A stretch of DNA of 64,000 nucleotides from Microbulbifer agarilyticus (GTDB lineage Bacteria; Pseudomonadota; Gammaproteobacteria; Pseudomonadales; Cellvibrionaceae). The notes under the pieces were generated by a model that searched no databases, was not told where the DNA came from, and saw only the letters and a list, made by a program, of their open reading frames with translations. Of the stretch, positions 43,115 through 53,982 are shown piece by piece. Location of the stretch: positions 434,001-498,000 of the forward strand of contig NZ_JAHVKO010000003.1 in the NCBI RefSeq assembly GCF_019800665.1. The letters run 5' to 3'. The translations under genes and the position numbers were made by a program. Position 1 is the first letter of the stretch. Each line of letters opens with the position of its first letter.

Positions 43115-45826
43115 TTACTCCTGGGTCCCATTGAGGGCAAGCTGGGAATTGCCCTCTTTTTTATTCTTCCCCTTGCCGCCGCATAGCCCTGGATATTGCT
43201 GCCGCAGGTCGTCGAAGCTGGGGATAGTGCAGATTTTGGCAAACCGCGGCGTGTAATACCAGATGGGGGATATCCCATGCTCCAGGGTTTTGCGCATATG
43301 CGCCTTGGCGGAGAGCAGGTCTCCGGTGGTGATGTATACCTGGGCCCGGGCGTAATTGGTGTACAGGTCGTCCGGGGCATCGCGACGGATCTTGATCAGG
43401 TTCTCTACCGCTTTTTCCGGCTGGCCGAGTTCGGCATAGGCGCGGGCCTGCATCAGCAGCCCCTCCCAGTCGTCGCGGTTCTGGGATGCACGCAGCGCGC
43501 GGCGGGCAAAGTTCAGTGCGGTTTTGTGTTCGTTGAGTTCGTAGGCAATCTCTGCCTGATACATATAGGCTTCGGCATCTTTGGGGGAGAGTTGGTTGAC
43601 GCGGTCGAAGCAGCCGCGGGCCTCGCCGTACTGTTTTTCGATGTAGTAGGCCAGACACAGGTTATACAGGTCCAACGGGCCAATGCTGTCCACGCCGGCC
43701 TCGGACAGCAGGCGCACGGTTTCCCCGGTTTCCCCCAAATCCAGCTGGTTGCTGGCGAGCAGCGATACCGCCGCGATGTGGTCGCCATTCAGTGCGATGG
43801 CTTCGCGCAGGGTCTGGTTGGCTGAGGTCATATCGCCGCCGCGGGTCTCCGCCAGGGCTTTCTGGATCAGGTAGCCGTAACTGGTGCGCAGTTGCAGGGC
43901 CTTGTTGATTTCCTGCAGGGCCTGGTCGTAGTTGCCGCGCTGTTCCTGATACATGGCGCTCAGCTGGTAGTAGCTGGCCTTGTCCGGCAGGATCAGCTCC
44001 AGACGCGCGAGCAGCGCTTCCGCGCGGCCCGGATCATTAGCGTGGATGGCCAGGCGCAGTTCGCTGATCAGCAGCTGGGGCGTATTTGCCAATGATGCCG
44101 GCGCGCGCTGTAAAAAGCCCTGCAGGCGCTCGACGGCCTCGGCGGCGCGGCTATTGAGGTCGTGGTCAATTACGATATGCGCGTAGAGTTCATATAGAGG
44201 TGCAAAGTTGCTCGCCTTCTGCTGCAGCGCGTCCATTTCGTTCAGCAGCTCGGGCTGGTGCAGCTCATCGGCTCGGCGCTCGTAAATTTCCAGATAGCGC
44301 TGATAGTTTTCGGCACTGATTTGCAGAGCCTGTTCGGCACCACTGGAAGGGAAGTTGGGCAGCAGGTTGTTGAGCTGGTGCAGTGTCCGCGCGCGGCTTT
44401 CCAATCCCTCGTCCAGTGCCAGGCGCGTGCTGCGATTGCCGATCACTGCCAGCGATTTGCTGTCGAGCAGCTCCATGGATAGCTCGCAGCTGTGGCGGAT
44501 GCAATCCAGGGTGGGGACCAGCAGCAGGTCGGCATTGAGGCTCTTTGCCTGTGCCGCAATGGGCTGGCCGTGCAACTTGTGGGATTCCGCAAAGGAAATC
44601 AGATTGAGCCCTGTGCGGTTAGACAGCCCCTGTTTGAGGGCGCTGTGCACATTGTTGAGCAGCAGGCGCTGTTCGCGCGAGATGCTGTCGTCATCGTGGT
44701 TGTCTTCAACCTCGAGAACGGCAATGTATTGGTTGTGCGCGGGCTCTTCTGTTGTGGGCAGCCAGTTCAGCTGTGATCCTGCAAACAGCGCGGCAACACC
44801 CAGGGCACCGCCCACCACAATACCAGTGGCAATTTGCAGGCGGCGCCAGAGCGAGGGTTTCTCTGCAGGGTACTGGTAAAAAGTATCCGCGGAGATAGTG
44901 GCGGTCAGGCTGTGGGTGCGGGTAAAGCTGGTATTGCTGCCGCGCAGTTGCGAGAGCAGGGCTTCCAGTTCGGTGGCAACCGCAGCCGCGTTGATCGGGC
45001 GCTGCTCGGGCTTCTTCGCCAGCAACAAGTCCAGCAGCTGGCACAGCTGCGGCGGCAGTTCGGGAGCCAGACGCGCGGGCGGCACATGCGGTTGCTTTAC
45101 GATACGGTCGGCAACCACATAGGGGCTGCTGTTATCGCCAAACGGGCTCTGCCCACATAGCAGGCGGTAGGCGAGTACCCCGAGGGAGAAGAGGTCGCTG
45201 CGGTTGTCGAGGGGTTTACCCTGGGCCTGTTCCGGCGACATGGCGCCCCAGCTCCCGGCCACATGCTGTTCGCGGGTGAGGCCGCTGTCTTCCTGCCAGT
45301 TTTTGGCAATACCGAAGTCGGTAATCTTGATGGTGCCGCCGTTGTCCACCAGGATGTTTTCGGCTTTTAGGTCCCGGTGAATAATGCCGGCACTGTGCGC
45401 GCGGGTAAGGCCGCTGCAGATTTGCTTGATCAGTTGCAGTTTTTGAATCAGGTCTGGCGAGCGTTCCTTTTGCCAGCGGTCGAGGCTGCAGCCATCGACG
45501 TATTCCATCACCAGCGCGATGCCATTGTCTGTGTCTACCACATCGTAGAGCTGGACAATATTGCTGTGGTTGAGCTGGGCGAGTAGTAACGCCTCGCGGC
45601 GGATGCGTTCGTCGGCGTTGCTGCTGTTGGGGTTGCGGAGCAGTTTTTTGATCGCCACCTGGCGGTTGAGGCGTTCGTCGGTGGCTAGGTAAACCACGCC
45701 CATGCCGCCGGACCCGAGTCTGGCGGTGGCGTGGTAACGGCCGATATAAAACGGTAACTGCTCAGATTGCATGTGATGACTGCGGTAAACAAATCTACGG
45801 GAAAAACCGCCGTCCGTGGATTCCAA
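43115..45826 (-). CDS. Ser/Thr protein kinase with membrane segment and TPR sensor (2)
   Basis: A 903-residue paralogue of the neighbouring kinase. Intact kinase motifs: GSGGMG (38-43), K60 in VAIKK, HRDLKAEN (150-157), DFG (170-172) and GSWGAMSPEQ. A membrane segment near residues 338-358 (ATGIVVGGALGVAALFAG) precedes a long alpha-helical region with TPRs (about residues 600-860; YYQLSAMYQEQRGNYDQALQ). TTG 45826 is preceded by AGGAG; an ATG at 45772 would remove 18 residues and has no clear ribosome site. It is 37 bp upstream of kinase 1 and downstream of the FHA regulator, so the genes likely act together. Confidence 0.87.
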   Translation of the reverse strand: MESTDGGFSRRFVYRSHHMQSEQLPFYIGRYHATARLGSGGMGVVYLATDERLNRQVAIKKLLRNPNSSNADERIRREALLLAQLNHSNIVQLYDVVDTDNGIALVMEYVDGCSLDRWQKERSPDLIQKLQLIKQICSGLTRAHSAGIIHRDLKAENILVDNGGTIKITDFGIAKNWQEDSGLTREQHVAGSWGAMSPEQAQGKPLDNRSDLFSLGVLAYRLLCGQSPFGDNSSPYVVADRIVKQPHVPPARLAPELPPQLCQLLDLLLAKKPEQRPINAAAVATELEALLSQLRGSNTSFTRTHSLTATISADTFYQYPAEKPSLWRRLQIATGIVVGGALGVAALFAGSQLNWLPTTEEPAHNQYIAVLEVEDNHDDDSISREQRLLLNNVHSALKQGLSNRTGLNLISFAESHKLHGQPIAAQAKSLNADLLLVPTLDCIRHSCELSMELLDSKSLAVIGNRSTRLALDEGLESRARTLHQLNNLLPNFPSSGAEQALQISAENYQRYLEIYERRADELHQPELLNEMDALQQKASNFAPLYELYAHIVIDHDLNSRAAEAVERLQGFLQRAPASLANTPQLLISELRLAIHANDPGRAEALLARLELILPDKASYYQLSAMYQEQRGNYDQALQEINKALQLRTSYGYLIQKALAETRGGDMTSANQTLREAIALNGDHIAAVSLLASNQLDLGETGETVRLLSEAGVDSIGPLDLYNLCLAYYIEKQYGEARGCFDRVNQLSPKDAEAYMYQAEIAYELNEHKTALNFARRALRASQNRDDWEGLLMQARAYAELGQPEKAVENLIKIRRDAPDDLYTNYARAQVYITTGDLLSAKAHMRKTLEHGISPIWYYTPRFAKICTIPSFDDLRQQYPGLCGGKGKNKKEGNSQLALNGTQE

Positions 45827-45870
45827 CTTGCTCCTTGCAAAGGGGCCTCTGATCGAGGCTGGGCCGGCGA

Positions 45871-46893
45871 TCAGGCCGGCGTCAGGTCGCTCTCCTGTGC
45901 AGGCTCTTTGGCAAGAGGGTATTCACCGGTAGAGGCTTCCAGTTCTTCCCTCTGAGAGCCTTTGAAGATATCCAGCTGGGTGCAGCCGAGGCGCATTTCA
46001 TACGCGCGGCGCTCTACCAGCTGTGAGGTATCAATGGCATCGGGCAGGCTGTCGGCGATCTGTTTGCGTGCGCGGAAAATCTGCGTGTTCAGGTGGTTGA
46101 TGGTGATGCCCAGCTCGCGGGTGGCGAGGTCCACCGCAACCCAGCCCTGGTCGGCGGGGTCGACACCGCGCTTGATGTCGCTGATGCGCGCACGGGCCAG
46201 GTAAAGCAGCAGGTAGTTGTGCGAGCGTGCCGGCAAATCCTGCTTCATGTCGTCCTTCAGCAGTTGCAGTTGCACGTGTTCCTCGTGATGGCTCACGGTA
46301 TAGCGCAGGCGGAAGTCGGCGATGCACAGGTTCTTGAGGGAGAGCTCGGTGGTGGTGCCCTGGCTGTTGCCAAGGAACAGTTGCCAGCTGTTGCGCGCAC
46401 AATCGACACGCGCACCGTGACTCACCACTTTAGCGTTATCGCTGTTTTCTTCGCAGTCGAGGAACTCGTAAATCCACACCCCATTGGTGGGGTTGAAGTG
46501 CAGGCTGGCAATGGGGTCGTGTTCGTCCGGCAGCAGATGGTAGGACTCGAGGGTGGTGGCTTCGCCGGTTTCCAGGTCGATCAGCAGGTTTTCCGGCGGG
46601 TCGAGGTTTTCTACCTTCCATTCGGGGTTGGTGGCGCGGCCAAAGGTAATCTTGTCACCCAGCTGTAATTGCTGGTTTTTGGCGGGGATAAGTTGCTGGC
46701 CATTGACCCAGGTACCGTTGCGGCTGACGTCGCGAATAATCCAGTGGCTGCCAGTCCATTGGATGGCAGCGTGAATACCGGAAATTTCCGGCAAGGTGAT
46801 ACGCGTGTCCGCGACTCCCTGGCGGCGGCCAACGGTGTGATGGGCCAACAGGTAGACGGGTTGATCCCGGTCCGGGTGCTGCAAGCAAGCCAT
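45871..46893 (-). CDS. FHA-domain protein with C-terminal helical/winged-helix-like region
   Basis: A 340-residue soluble protein. Residues about 15-95 form an FHA domain: VGRRQG, LPEISGIHAAIQW and VSRNGTWVNGQQL. The middle is a beta-rich part, and the C-terminal third (DQGWVAVDLATRELGI to FRARKQIADSLPD) resembles a winged-helix DNA-binding or trans_reg_C-like fold. It could be a phosphorylation-dependent regulator driven by the adjacent kinases. The ATG follows AAGGAC. It is first in the FHA-kinase-kinase set on the minus strand, 45 bp before kinase 2. DNA binding is inferred, not proven. Confidence 0.8.
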   Translation of the reverse strand: MACLQHPDRDQPVYLLAHHTVGRRQGVADTRITLPEISGIHAAIQWTGSHWIIRDVSRNGTWVNGQQLIPAKNQQLQLGDKITFGRATNPEWKVENLDPPENLLIDLETGEATTLESYHLLPDEHDPIASLHFNPTNGVWIYEFLDCEENSDNAKVVSHGARVDCARNSWQLFLGNSQGTTTELSLKNLCIADFRLRYTVSHHEEHVQLQLLKDDMKQDLPARSHNYLLLYLARARISDIKRGVDPADQGWVAVDLATRELGITINHLNTQIFRARKQIADSLPDAIDTSQLVERRAYEMRLGCTQLDIFKGSQREELEASTGEYPLAKEPAQESDLTPA

Positions 46894-47466
46894 GATTTGT
46901 CCTTTCCCCTAAGAGCTGCACAAAAAAACGGCGCGGTGCAGCTGTCAAAACGGCTGCAGTTGCCGAAAATCTGAACAGAAATTGCAAGACAGGGTGGCCG
47001 GAATTTGTTGTGCCGGGCACGGCCTTGTGCACGGTTGGGCGAATGGGTTTACCACTCTGTTTTTAGCCCCGGGTGCGGTCGCGGATATAGACAATCAGAA
47101 CGATCTACGGAAAGGGTGCACCTGTCCGAAGCGTTGTCGTCTATCGATATACGAAAGTATTGCGGATTCGTTTGTTTTCGCCGCGACAGCTGTTCACCGC
47201 TGTCTTGTATTAGTGATCACAAGTCTGTTGCTGACTTCTTCCTAGTCAACAGACCTGCAGCCACTCTAGTGTTGCCCGTCCTTTATACCCGACTTCGCTT
47301 TGAATGCAACGACCTTGGGGGCAAATTAGGGGAAATAGCACCCTAATTGCACGGCCGTACAATTTGATGGCGAGTTTTTGCGTTTTTAGCGGAATTCGTG
47401 AGGTGGCTGGTTCGGCATAATTGCACTGATTTTGTGCTGGAGTGCCCGGCGATGTGTCGGGGCCCT
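46894..47466. other. Non-coding gap between the FHA gene and the marR-type gene
   Basis: About 570 bp with no convincing ORF. It contains a small inverted repeat GCAGC...GCTGC near 46937-46960. It probably holds the promoter of the FHA-kinase set. I see no recognisable RNA. Confidence 0.4.
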
Positions 47467-48000
47467 TTAGCTTTCCTCAGAATTGCCGGGTGGTTTTGTT
47501 GCGTCTTGCGCGGGTAGTTTGCGGCTATCCTTGCGGTCGAGTTCTCCCACATCCAACACCGGGGAAGCATCGATATGCTCAGCGTCCATCATTAGTGCCA
47601 CTCGTTGCAGAGAGGAGATGATCATGGATTGTTCCCATTCGCGCAGGTCGCGGAACTGTTTGACGAAGTGTTCCTGCAGTGGGGTTGGTGCATCGCGAAT
47701 AATATCTGCGCCTTTGTCGGTGAGGTAGGCGTGCACTTTGCGCTTGTCTTCCTGTGAGCGCTCCCGGTACACCAGACCGCGCTTTTCCAGGCGGTCGAGT
47801 ACCGTAGTAACCGTAGCCTGACTTAGGCTGATTTCTTTGGCCAGCGCGCCGATGGTGACCTGTCCCTGTTCTCGAATTGCCTGTAGCAGCAACAGTTGCG
47901 GCGCAGTGAGTCCGGCAGTTTTCACCAGTTGCTTGGAGTGTAGGTCGGTGGCGCGAATCAGGCGGCGCAGAGTGGTCAATACTTCTTCGATTTTATCCAT
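47467..48000 (-). CDS. ectR: MarR-family regulator, likely EctR
   Basis: A 177-residue MarR-type winged-helix regulator. The helix-turn-helix and wing are visible: VTIGALAKEISLSQATVTTVLDR near residue 47 then LEKRGLVYRERSQEDKRKV. The length and helical C-terminus fit EctR-type regulators, which are divergent to ectABC and repress them. The ectA gene starts 399 bp away on the other strand. ATG 48000 (MDKIEEVL) is chosen; GTG 48009 is alternative. A palindrome matching an EctR-type site lies upstream of ectA. Confidence 0.85.
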   Translation of the reverse strand: MDKIEEVLTTLRRLIRATDLHSKQLVKTAGLTAPQLLLLQAIREQGQVTIGALAKEISLSQATVTTVLDRLEKRGLVYRERSQEDKRKVHAYLTDKGADIIRDAPTPLQEHFVKQFRDLREWEQSMIISSLQRVALMMDAEHIDASPVLDVGELDRKDSRKLPAQDATKPPGNSEES

Positions 48001-48229
48001 CGGCAGCACATTCTCGGATTAGTGATGGGTTTCTACACGTGGCCGATTTTGAATTCTGCTGTCGGTTTGTCAATCGGTCAGTAAATCTATTGGTGTTTGG
48101 GCTGCCCGTAGAATGTGTATTCCACCGGTTAGGGCCGGGTTGGTGCGCGCTATTTGGGTGCGTCACAAGGCCGCTCATATGCCCTACTCCCTCGATTCTG
48201 TTCAAGATTTCACCTTGTCTACGCGATAA

Positions 48230-48247
48230 TATTTAGAGTACTATTGA
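48230..48247 (+). promoter_or_regulatory. Candidate EctR operator
   Basis: TATTTAGA-GT-ACTATTGA, an 18-base pseudo-palindrome in the ectR-ectA gap, closely resembles the two 8-bp half-sites with a 2-bp gap recalled for Methylomicrobium EctR. A second TTTAGAGT copy lies at 48256-48263. Confidence 0.6.
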
Positions 48248-48262
48248 TATAAATGTTTAGAG

Positions 48263-48282
48263 TCGTAAATATTTTTTTACGA
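48263..48282 (+). promoter_or_regulatory. Inverted repeat in the ectR-ectA gap
   Basis: TCGTAAA (48263-48269) and TTTACGA (48276-48282) form an exact 7-bp inverted repeat with 6 bp between. It adjoins the candidate EctR site and is AT-rich, so it may be a promoter or second operator. Confidence 0.4.
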
Positions 48283-48398
48283 AATTGAATGAATTTCAAG
48301 CGGAATCCCACCATTTTGGCTGGATTATGTTTTTTTTGATGTCATGCACATACTGCTCTAACAGTTTGATGACTAAATATTTATAGGGCGGTATTGGT

Positions 48399-48980
48399 TT
48401 GAGTACAGTAGATGGGTGCGACGTGGAACTGGGTGGTGGCAGCGCACCGCAAGAGGGCGTTGCTGTGCAAAACAAGGCCACTTCGGTTCAGTTGCGCCTC
48501 CCGCAGAGTCAAGATGGGGCCCGCGTACACTCGTTGGTCGCGAATTGTCCGCCGCTGGATACCAACTCCCTATACTGCAATTTGTTGCAGGCTACCCACT
48601 TTTCCCAGACCAGTGTTGCCGCGGAGCGCGATGGTGAGCTGGTTGGGTTCATCTCCGGTTACATCCTTCCTGACCGTTCTGACACCTTGTTTATTTGGCA
48701 GGTGGCGGTAGCAGAGCGCGGCCGCGGTGAAGGCCTAGCTGGCCGCATGCTCCGAGAAATCCTGTCGCGCACCGCCTGTGCTTCGGTCACTCACCTTGAA
48801 ACCACCATTACGCCAGACAATGCCGCCTCTTGGGCGTTATTTCGTAGTCTCGCAGCCAAGCTGCAGGCGAGTTTGTGCGATTCAGTGATGTTTGACCGCG
48901 ATCGCCACTTCAACGGTGCGCATGACAGTGAGCTGTTGGTACGCATCGGCCCCATTGCGCCAGCAGAATCCATGCGCTGA
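48399..48980 (+). CDS. ectA: L-2,4-diaminobutyrate acetyltransferase
   Basis: EctA acetylates diaminobutyrate, the second step of ectoine synthesis. The 193-residue GNAT protein shows SLYCNLLQATHFSQTS near residue 57, VGFISGYILPDRSDTLFIWQVAV near residue 80 and RGEGLAGRML near residue 108 (acetyl-CoA P-loop). The first ~25 residues before the fold are longer than usual; the TTG at 48399 follows AGGGCGG, but a later GTG at 48420 or 48463 would also give a full fold. It is the first gene of ectA-B-C-ask, with 60 bp to ectB. Confidence 0.93.
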   Translation: MSTVDGCDVELGGGSAPQEGVAVQNKATSVQLRLPQSQDGARVHSLVANCPPLDTNSLYCNLLQATHFSQTSVAAERDGELVGFISGYILPDRSDTLFIWQVAVAERGRGEGLAGRMLREILSRTACASVTHLETTITPDNAASWALFRSLAAKLQASLCDSVMFDRDRHFNGAHDSELLVRIGPIAPAESMR

Positions 48981-49013
48981 GTGCTCCGCCCGAATTTCTG
49001 TTCCAGTATTTAA

Positions 49014-50363
<1,350 letters not shown>

Positions 50364-50407
50364 ATCCGAATATTAGATTCGATCAAAGAATTGAGACAGA
50401 GATAGAA

Positions 50408-50812
50408 ATGATTGTAAGAAAGCTACAAGAAGCCGAACAGACAGACCGCCGCGTTGTATCTGAAGGTTGGGAAAGCACCCGCCTTCTACTGAAGAACGAC
50501 AATATGGGTTTTTCTTTCCACATCACCACGATTTACGAAGGTGCGAACCTGAACCTGCATTACCAGAACCATCTGGAATCGGTTTACTGTATCTCCGGCG
50601 AGGGTTCGGTTATGGCGGAAGCCGATGGCGTGGTACATGAAATTACCCCGGGCACGATCTACATATTGGATAAGAATGACAAGCATGTGCTCAAGGCAAA
50701 GTCGGAGATGAAAATGGCCTGTGTGTTTAACCCGCCACTCAACGGCAAGGAAGTACACAATGCAGAAGGTGCATATGAGCTGCAAGCGGAAGAGGTGATG
50801 GACGTAAAATAG
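50408..50812 (+). CDS. ectC: L-ectoine synthase
   Basis: EctC closes N-acetyl-diaminobutyrate to ectoine, a compatible solute. The 134-residue cupin has the family start [16 protein letters not shown], the iron/cupin residues in [19 protein letters not shown] near residue 49 and [16 protein letters not shown] near residue 82. Length is typical (about 130). It completes the ectoine pathway and is followed 127 bp later by the pathway-specific aspartokinase. Confidence 0.97.
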   Translation: MIVRKLQEAEQTDRRVVSEGWESTRLLLKNDNMGFSFHITTIYEGANLNLHYQNHLESVYCISGEGSVMAEADGVVHEITPGTIYILDKNDKHVLKAKSEMKMACVFNPPLNGKEVHNAEGAYELQAEEVMDVK

Positions 50813-50938
50813 ACGCCCTGTTATCCACTGGCTATGCAGAATACAGCAGCGGAGTTTTGGTGCGACGGCCGAGACGCCACCTTCGCAAATGACATTGGCT
50901 TAAATCGGAAGTTTGAACGCGGTAAAAGCAAGGAATCC

Positions 50939-52384
50939 ATGAAGGCACATACGGTTGAAAAAATCGGTGGTACGTCCATGAGCGACTACCCCGCAGTACG
51001 TGACAACATCATTTTAAAAAACGGCAAGGCAGAAACGGAAGGTTTGTACGGGCGTGTGTTCGTGGTATCTGCGTACGGCGGTATTACCGATATGCTGCTG
51101 GAACATAAGAAATCCGGCCGCCCGGGAATTTTTGCGTTGTTTGCCGGCGCCGATGATGAGCGCGAATGGTCTGATGCGATAGCCGCCTTGCGCGTACATA
51201 TGGAAGAGCTGAACGCTCAGCTGTTCACTGATGAAGTGACCCTGGCTAAGGCCAACGGGTTTATTGCTGAGCGTTTGAATGACACCGCCAATTGTCTTGG
51301 TGACCTGGAGCGAGTCTGCCAGCACGGCCACTTTGCCCTTGAGGGCCACCTGGATGTGGTTCGGGAAATGCTTGCCAGTTTGGGTGAGGCGCACAGTGCC
51401 TGGAACATGGCACAGCTGCTACGGCAGGAAGGTGTGAATGCCCGTTTTGTAGACCTGACCGGTTGGCGCGACGGCGAGCACCTGACTCTCGATCAGCGTA
51501 TCGAGCGAGCCTTTGCGGGTGTGGACTTCGATAATGAACTTCCCATAGCGACTGGTTATGCACACACTGCTGAGGGGCTGATGAAAACCTTCGCCCGTGG
51601 CTATAGTGAAATGACCTTCAGCCGTATCGCGGCTATTACCGGTGCCAGTGAAGCAATTATCCACAAAGAGTATCACCTCAGTAGTGCCGACCCTCGTCTG
51701 GTCGGTGAAGAGCAGGCGGTACCCATTGGCCGCACCAATTACGATGTGGCCGATCAACTGGCCAACCTGGGAATGGAGGCCATCCACCCGCGCGCGGCCA
51801 AGGGGCTGCGCCAGAAGGAAATCCCGCTGCGCGTCATGAATACCTTTGAGCCGGAACACCGCGGCACGTTGGTGACCGGTGATTACGTTAGTGATACACC
51901 GCGGGTGGAAATCATCGCCGGGCGTAAAGGCATTTACGCGGTGGAGTGCTTCGACCAGGACATGATGGGTAGCCTCACTAGCTACGACGGTGTGATCAAC
52001 GGCATTATCGCCCGGTTTAAGGGTGCAGTAGTGACCAAAGATACCAACGCCAACACCATCACATATTATCTGAGCAGTAACCTGAAGACCGTAAAGCGAA
52101 TTAAAAAGGTGATTGGTGAACAATTCCCGGACTGCGATCTGCAGGTACGTAAAGTTGCAGTGGTTTCTGCCATCGGCAGTGACATGAAAGTGCCCGGCAT
52201 GCTGTCCGGCGCCGTTGGTACATTGGCGCAATCCGGTATCAGCATTCTCGCGGTGCACCAGTCCATGCGTCAGGTTGATATGCAGTTCGTGATTGACGAG
52301 AGTCATTACGAGGTTGCGGTTAAGAGTTTGCACGCCGCACTGGTGGAAGTGCATGAGCATGGCGAAGCCATCTGCGCAGCCTGA
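50939..52384 (+). CDS. ask: Ectoine-type aspartate kinase
   Basis: A 481-residue aspartokinase that feeds the ectoine operon, the Ask_Ect group, usually less inhibited by lysine and threonine than housekeeping enzymes. The start MKAHTVEKIGGTSMSD matches the family; ATG 50939 is 5 bases after AAGGAA, whereas an in-frame ATG 105 bp upstream adds an unrelated leader and is rejected. The C-terminal ACT-domain region includes KVAVVSAIGSDMK near residue 399. The order ectABC-ask is common in gammaproteobacteria. Confidence 0.94.
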   Translation: MKAHTVEKIGGTSMSDYPAVRDNIILKNGKAETEGLYGRVFVVSAYGGITDMLLEHKKSGRPGIFALFAGADDEREWSDAIAALRVHMEELNAQLFTDEVTLAKANGFIAERLNDTANCLGDLERVCQHGHFALEGHLDVVREMLASLGEAHSAWNMAQLLRQEGVNARFVDLTGWRDGEHLTLDQRIERAFAGVDFDNELPIATGYAHTAEGLMKTFARGYSEMTFSRIAAITGASEAIIHKEYHLSSADPRLVGEEQAVPIGRTNYDVADQLANLGMEAIHPRAAKGLRQKEIPLRVMNTFEPEHRGTLVTGDYVSDTPRVEIIAGRKGIYAVECFDQDMMGSLTSYDGVINGIIARFKGAVVTKDTNANTITYYLSSNLKTVKRIKKVIGEQFPDCDLQVRKVAVVSAIGSDMKVPGMLSGAVGTLAQSGISILAVHQSMRQVDMQFVIDESHYEVAVKSLHAALVEVHEHGEAICAA

Positions 52385-52402
52385 TTCTCTCGTTTTTGTT
52401 TG

Positions 52403-52428
52403 GCCGCCAGTGCTGCTGGCGGCGCTTT
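52403..52428 (+). terminator. Hairpin after the ectoine operon
   Basis: GCCGCCAG-TGCTG-CTGGCGGC (52403-52423) is a perfect 8-bp stem followed by GCTTT. A moderate terminator for ectABC-ask. Confidence 0.6.
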
Positions 52429-52510
52429 CCTAGAACGGCTTGTCCAAGCAGTGTTTAACAGCCGCAATAATAACCACTAGCGATCGTATTGCTGTTTTAA
52501 GAGGCTAGCC

Positions 52511-53929
52511 GTGCTAATCAGTTTTTTGTTCTTTCTTTCCCTGTTTGCCGCAGTGGGAATTAGCTCTTACCGGAAAAGTCGCGGTACCAAAAGTGACTAT
52601 TATCTGGCAAGCCACGATGTGTCACCAATGCTGGTGGGGCTCTCAGCCGTGGCCACCAATAACAGCGGCTACATGTTTATCGGTGTCATCGGCTACACCT
52701 ATGTCACCGGCCTTGCCTCTATTTGGTTAATGGTTGGCTGGATTCTCGGTGATTTCCTCGGCTCCCTATGGATACATCGCAACCTGCGTCAGGCGGCAAA
52801 GCGCAGTGGTGAATCAAGCTATGCCGGTGTGCTCGCTTGCTGGCAGGGTACACGCTTTGGCGCCTGGCAGAGACTGGCCGGCATACTTTCTCTGCTATTT
52901 CTGCTTGCCTATGCCAGTGCGCAGCTGGTGGCTGGTAGCAAGGCACTGTATGTGGTGCTGGACTTGCCTATCTGGAGTGGTGCGGTTATCGGCGGTGTGA
53001 TTGTCGCGGCTTACTGTCTTGCCGGCGGCATCCGCGCGTCTATTTGGACTGACGTGGCCCAGTCGCTAGTGATGGTGCTGGCGATGGCCACAGTGCTGGT
53101 TGTGGCAACCCAATCCGTTGGCGGTGTTGGTGCCGCTTGGAGTGCCATGGGGCAGGTGCCGGGGTTCTTAAACTGGTACCCCAGCGACTTGTTAATACCC
53201 GGCATTGGGGGGGCTGCGTTGTTTGTAATGAGCTGGGTATTTGCGGGTATTTCTGTGGTGGGGCAACCTCATGTCATGGTGCGTTTTATGGCGTTGGATG
53301 ATGTGGGTAACATGGTGCGCGCACGCTGTTGGTATTACCTGTGGTTCATCTTATTTTATGGGATGGCCACCGGTGTGGGCATGTTATCGCGAATTCTTCT
53401 CAGTGAGTCGGGTGCATTTGATGCGGAACTAGCGCTTCCGATGATGGCGATGGAATTACTGTCGCCGGTATTGGTTGGATTGATTCTGGCAGGTATTTTT
53501 GCTGCCACCATGTCCACCGCCGACTCACTTGTTCTGAGTTGCTCTGCAGCACTGACCCACGATCTCCTTCCTGAGCGCACGGAGAGCACCCGGATCCTTA
53601 AGTTGGCGACGGTCGCCATTACTTCGCTGGCGGTGGCTTGGGCGCTGTTAAACGAACAAAGTGTATTTAGCCTGGTGGTGATGAGCTGGTCTGCACTGTC
53701 TTCCGCTTTTGCACCGTTGTTGATGGTTCTGGCCGCCGGTGGTCGCCCTTCACAGAAGCTGGCCATCATAATGAGTTTATTGGGACTGGCGACGGCACTG
53801 GGTTGGCGTTGGCTTGGCTGGCACGCACACATCTATGAAGGGATGCCCGGAATTTTAATGGGTCTTGTCGTGTATGGGGTGGGCCAGCTGTTGGCCCGAG
53901 CGACGGTTGCACGCACAGTAAATGCATAA
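52511..53929 (+). CDS. Sodium/solute symporter family transporter (PutP-like)
   Basis: A 472-residue membrane protein of the sodium:solute symporter family, with about 12-13 helices. Family signatures: SDYYLASHDVSPMLVGLSAVA near residue 28, SIWTDVAQSLVMV near residue 177 and GIFAATMSTADSLVLSCSAALTHD near residue 325, the Na+-coupling Ser/Thr region. PutP-type members take up proline or other solutes. Its place 127 bp after the ectoine operon suggests import of a compatible solute such as proline or ectoine, but specificity is not visible in sequence. GTG start. Confidence 0.87.
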   Translation: MLISFLFFLSLFAAVGISSYRKSRGTKSDYYLASHDVSPMLVGLSAVATNNSGYMFIGVIGYTYVTGLASIWLMVGWILGDFLGSLWIHRNLRQAAKRSGESSYAGVLACWQGTRFGAWQRLAGILSLLFLLAYASAQLVAGSKALYVVLDLPIWSGAVIGGVIVAAYCLAGGIRASIWTDVAQSLVMVLAMATVLVVATQSVGGVGAAWSAMGQVPGFLNWYPSDLLIPGIGGAALFVMSWVFAGISVVGQPHVMVRFMALDDVGNMVRARCWYYLWFILFYGMATGVGMLSRILLSESGAFDAELALPMMAMELLSPVLVGLILAGIFAATMSTADSLVLSCSAALTHDLLPERTESTRILKLATVAITSLAVAWALLNEQSVFSLVVMSWSALSSAFAPLLMVLAAGGRPSQKLAIIMSLLGLATALGWRWLGWHAHIYEGMPGILMGLVVYGVGQLLARATVARTVNA

Positions 53930-53931
53930 AG

Positions 53932-53961
53932 AAAAAGCCCGGCATTAAGCCGGGCTTTTTT
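53932..53961. terminator. Bidirectional terminator between the symporter and yceI
   Basis: AAAAAGCCCGGC-ATTAA-GCCGGGCTTTTT: 12-bp perfect stem with A/T runs on both sides, between two convergent genes. Confidence 0.93.
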
Positions 53962-53982
53962 GTATTTGGTTGAGGCGGGTGG

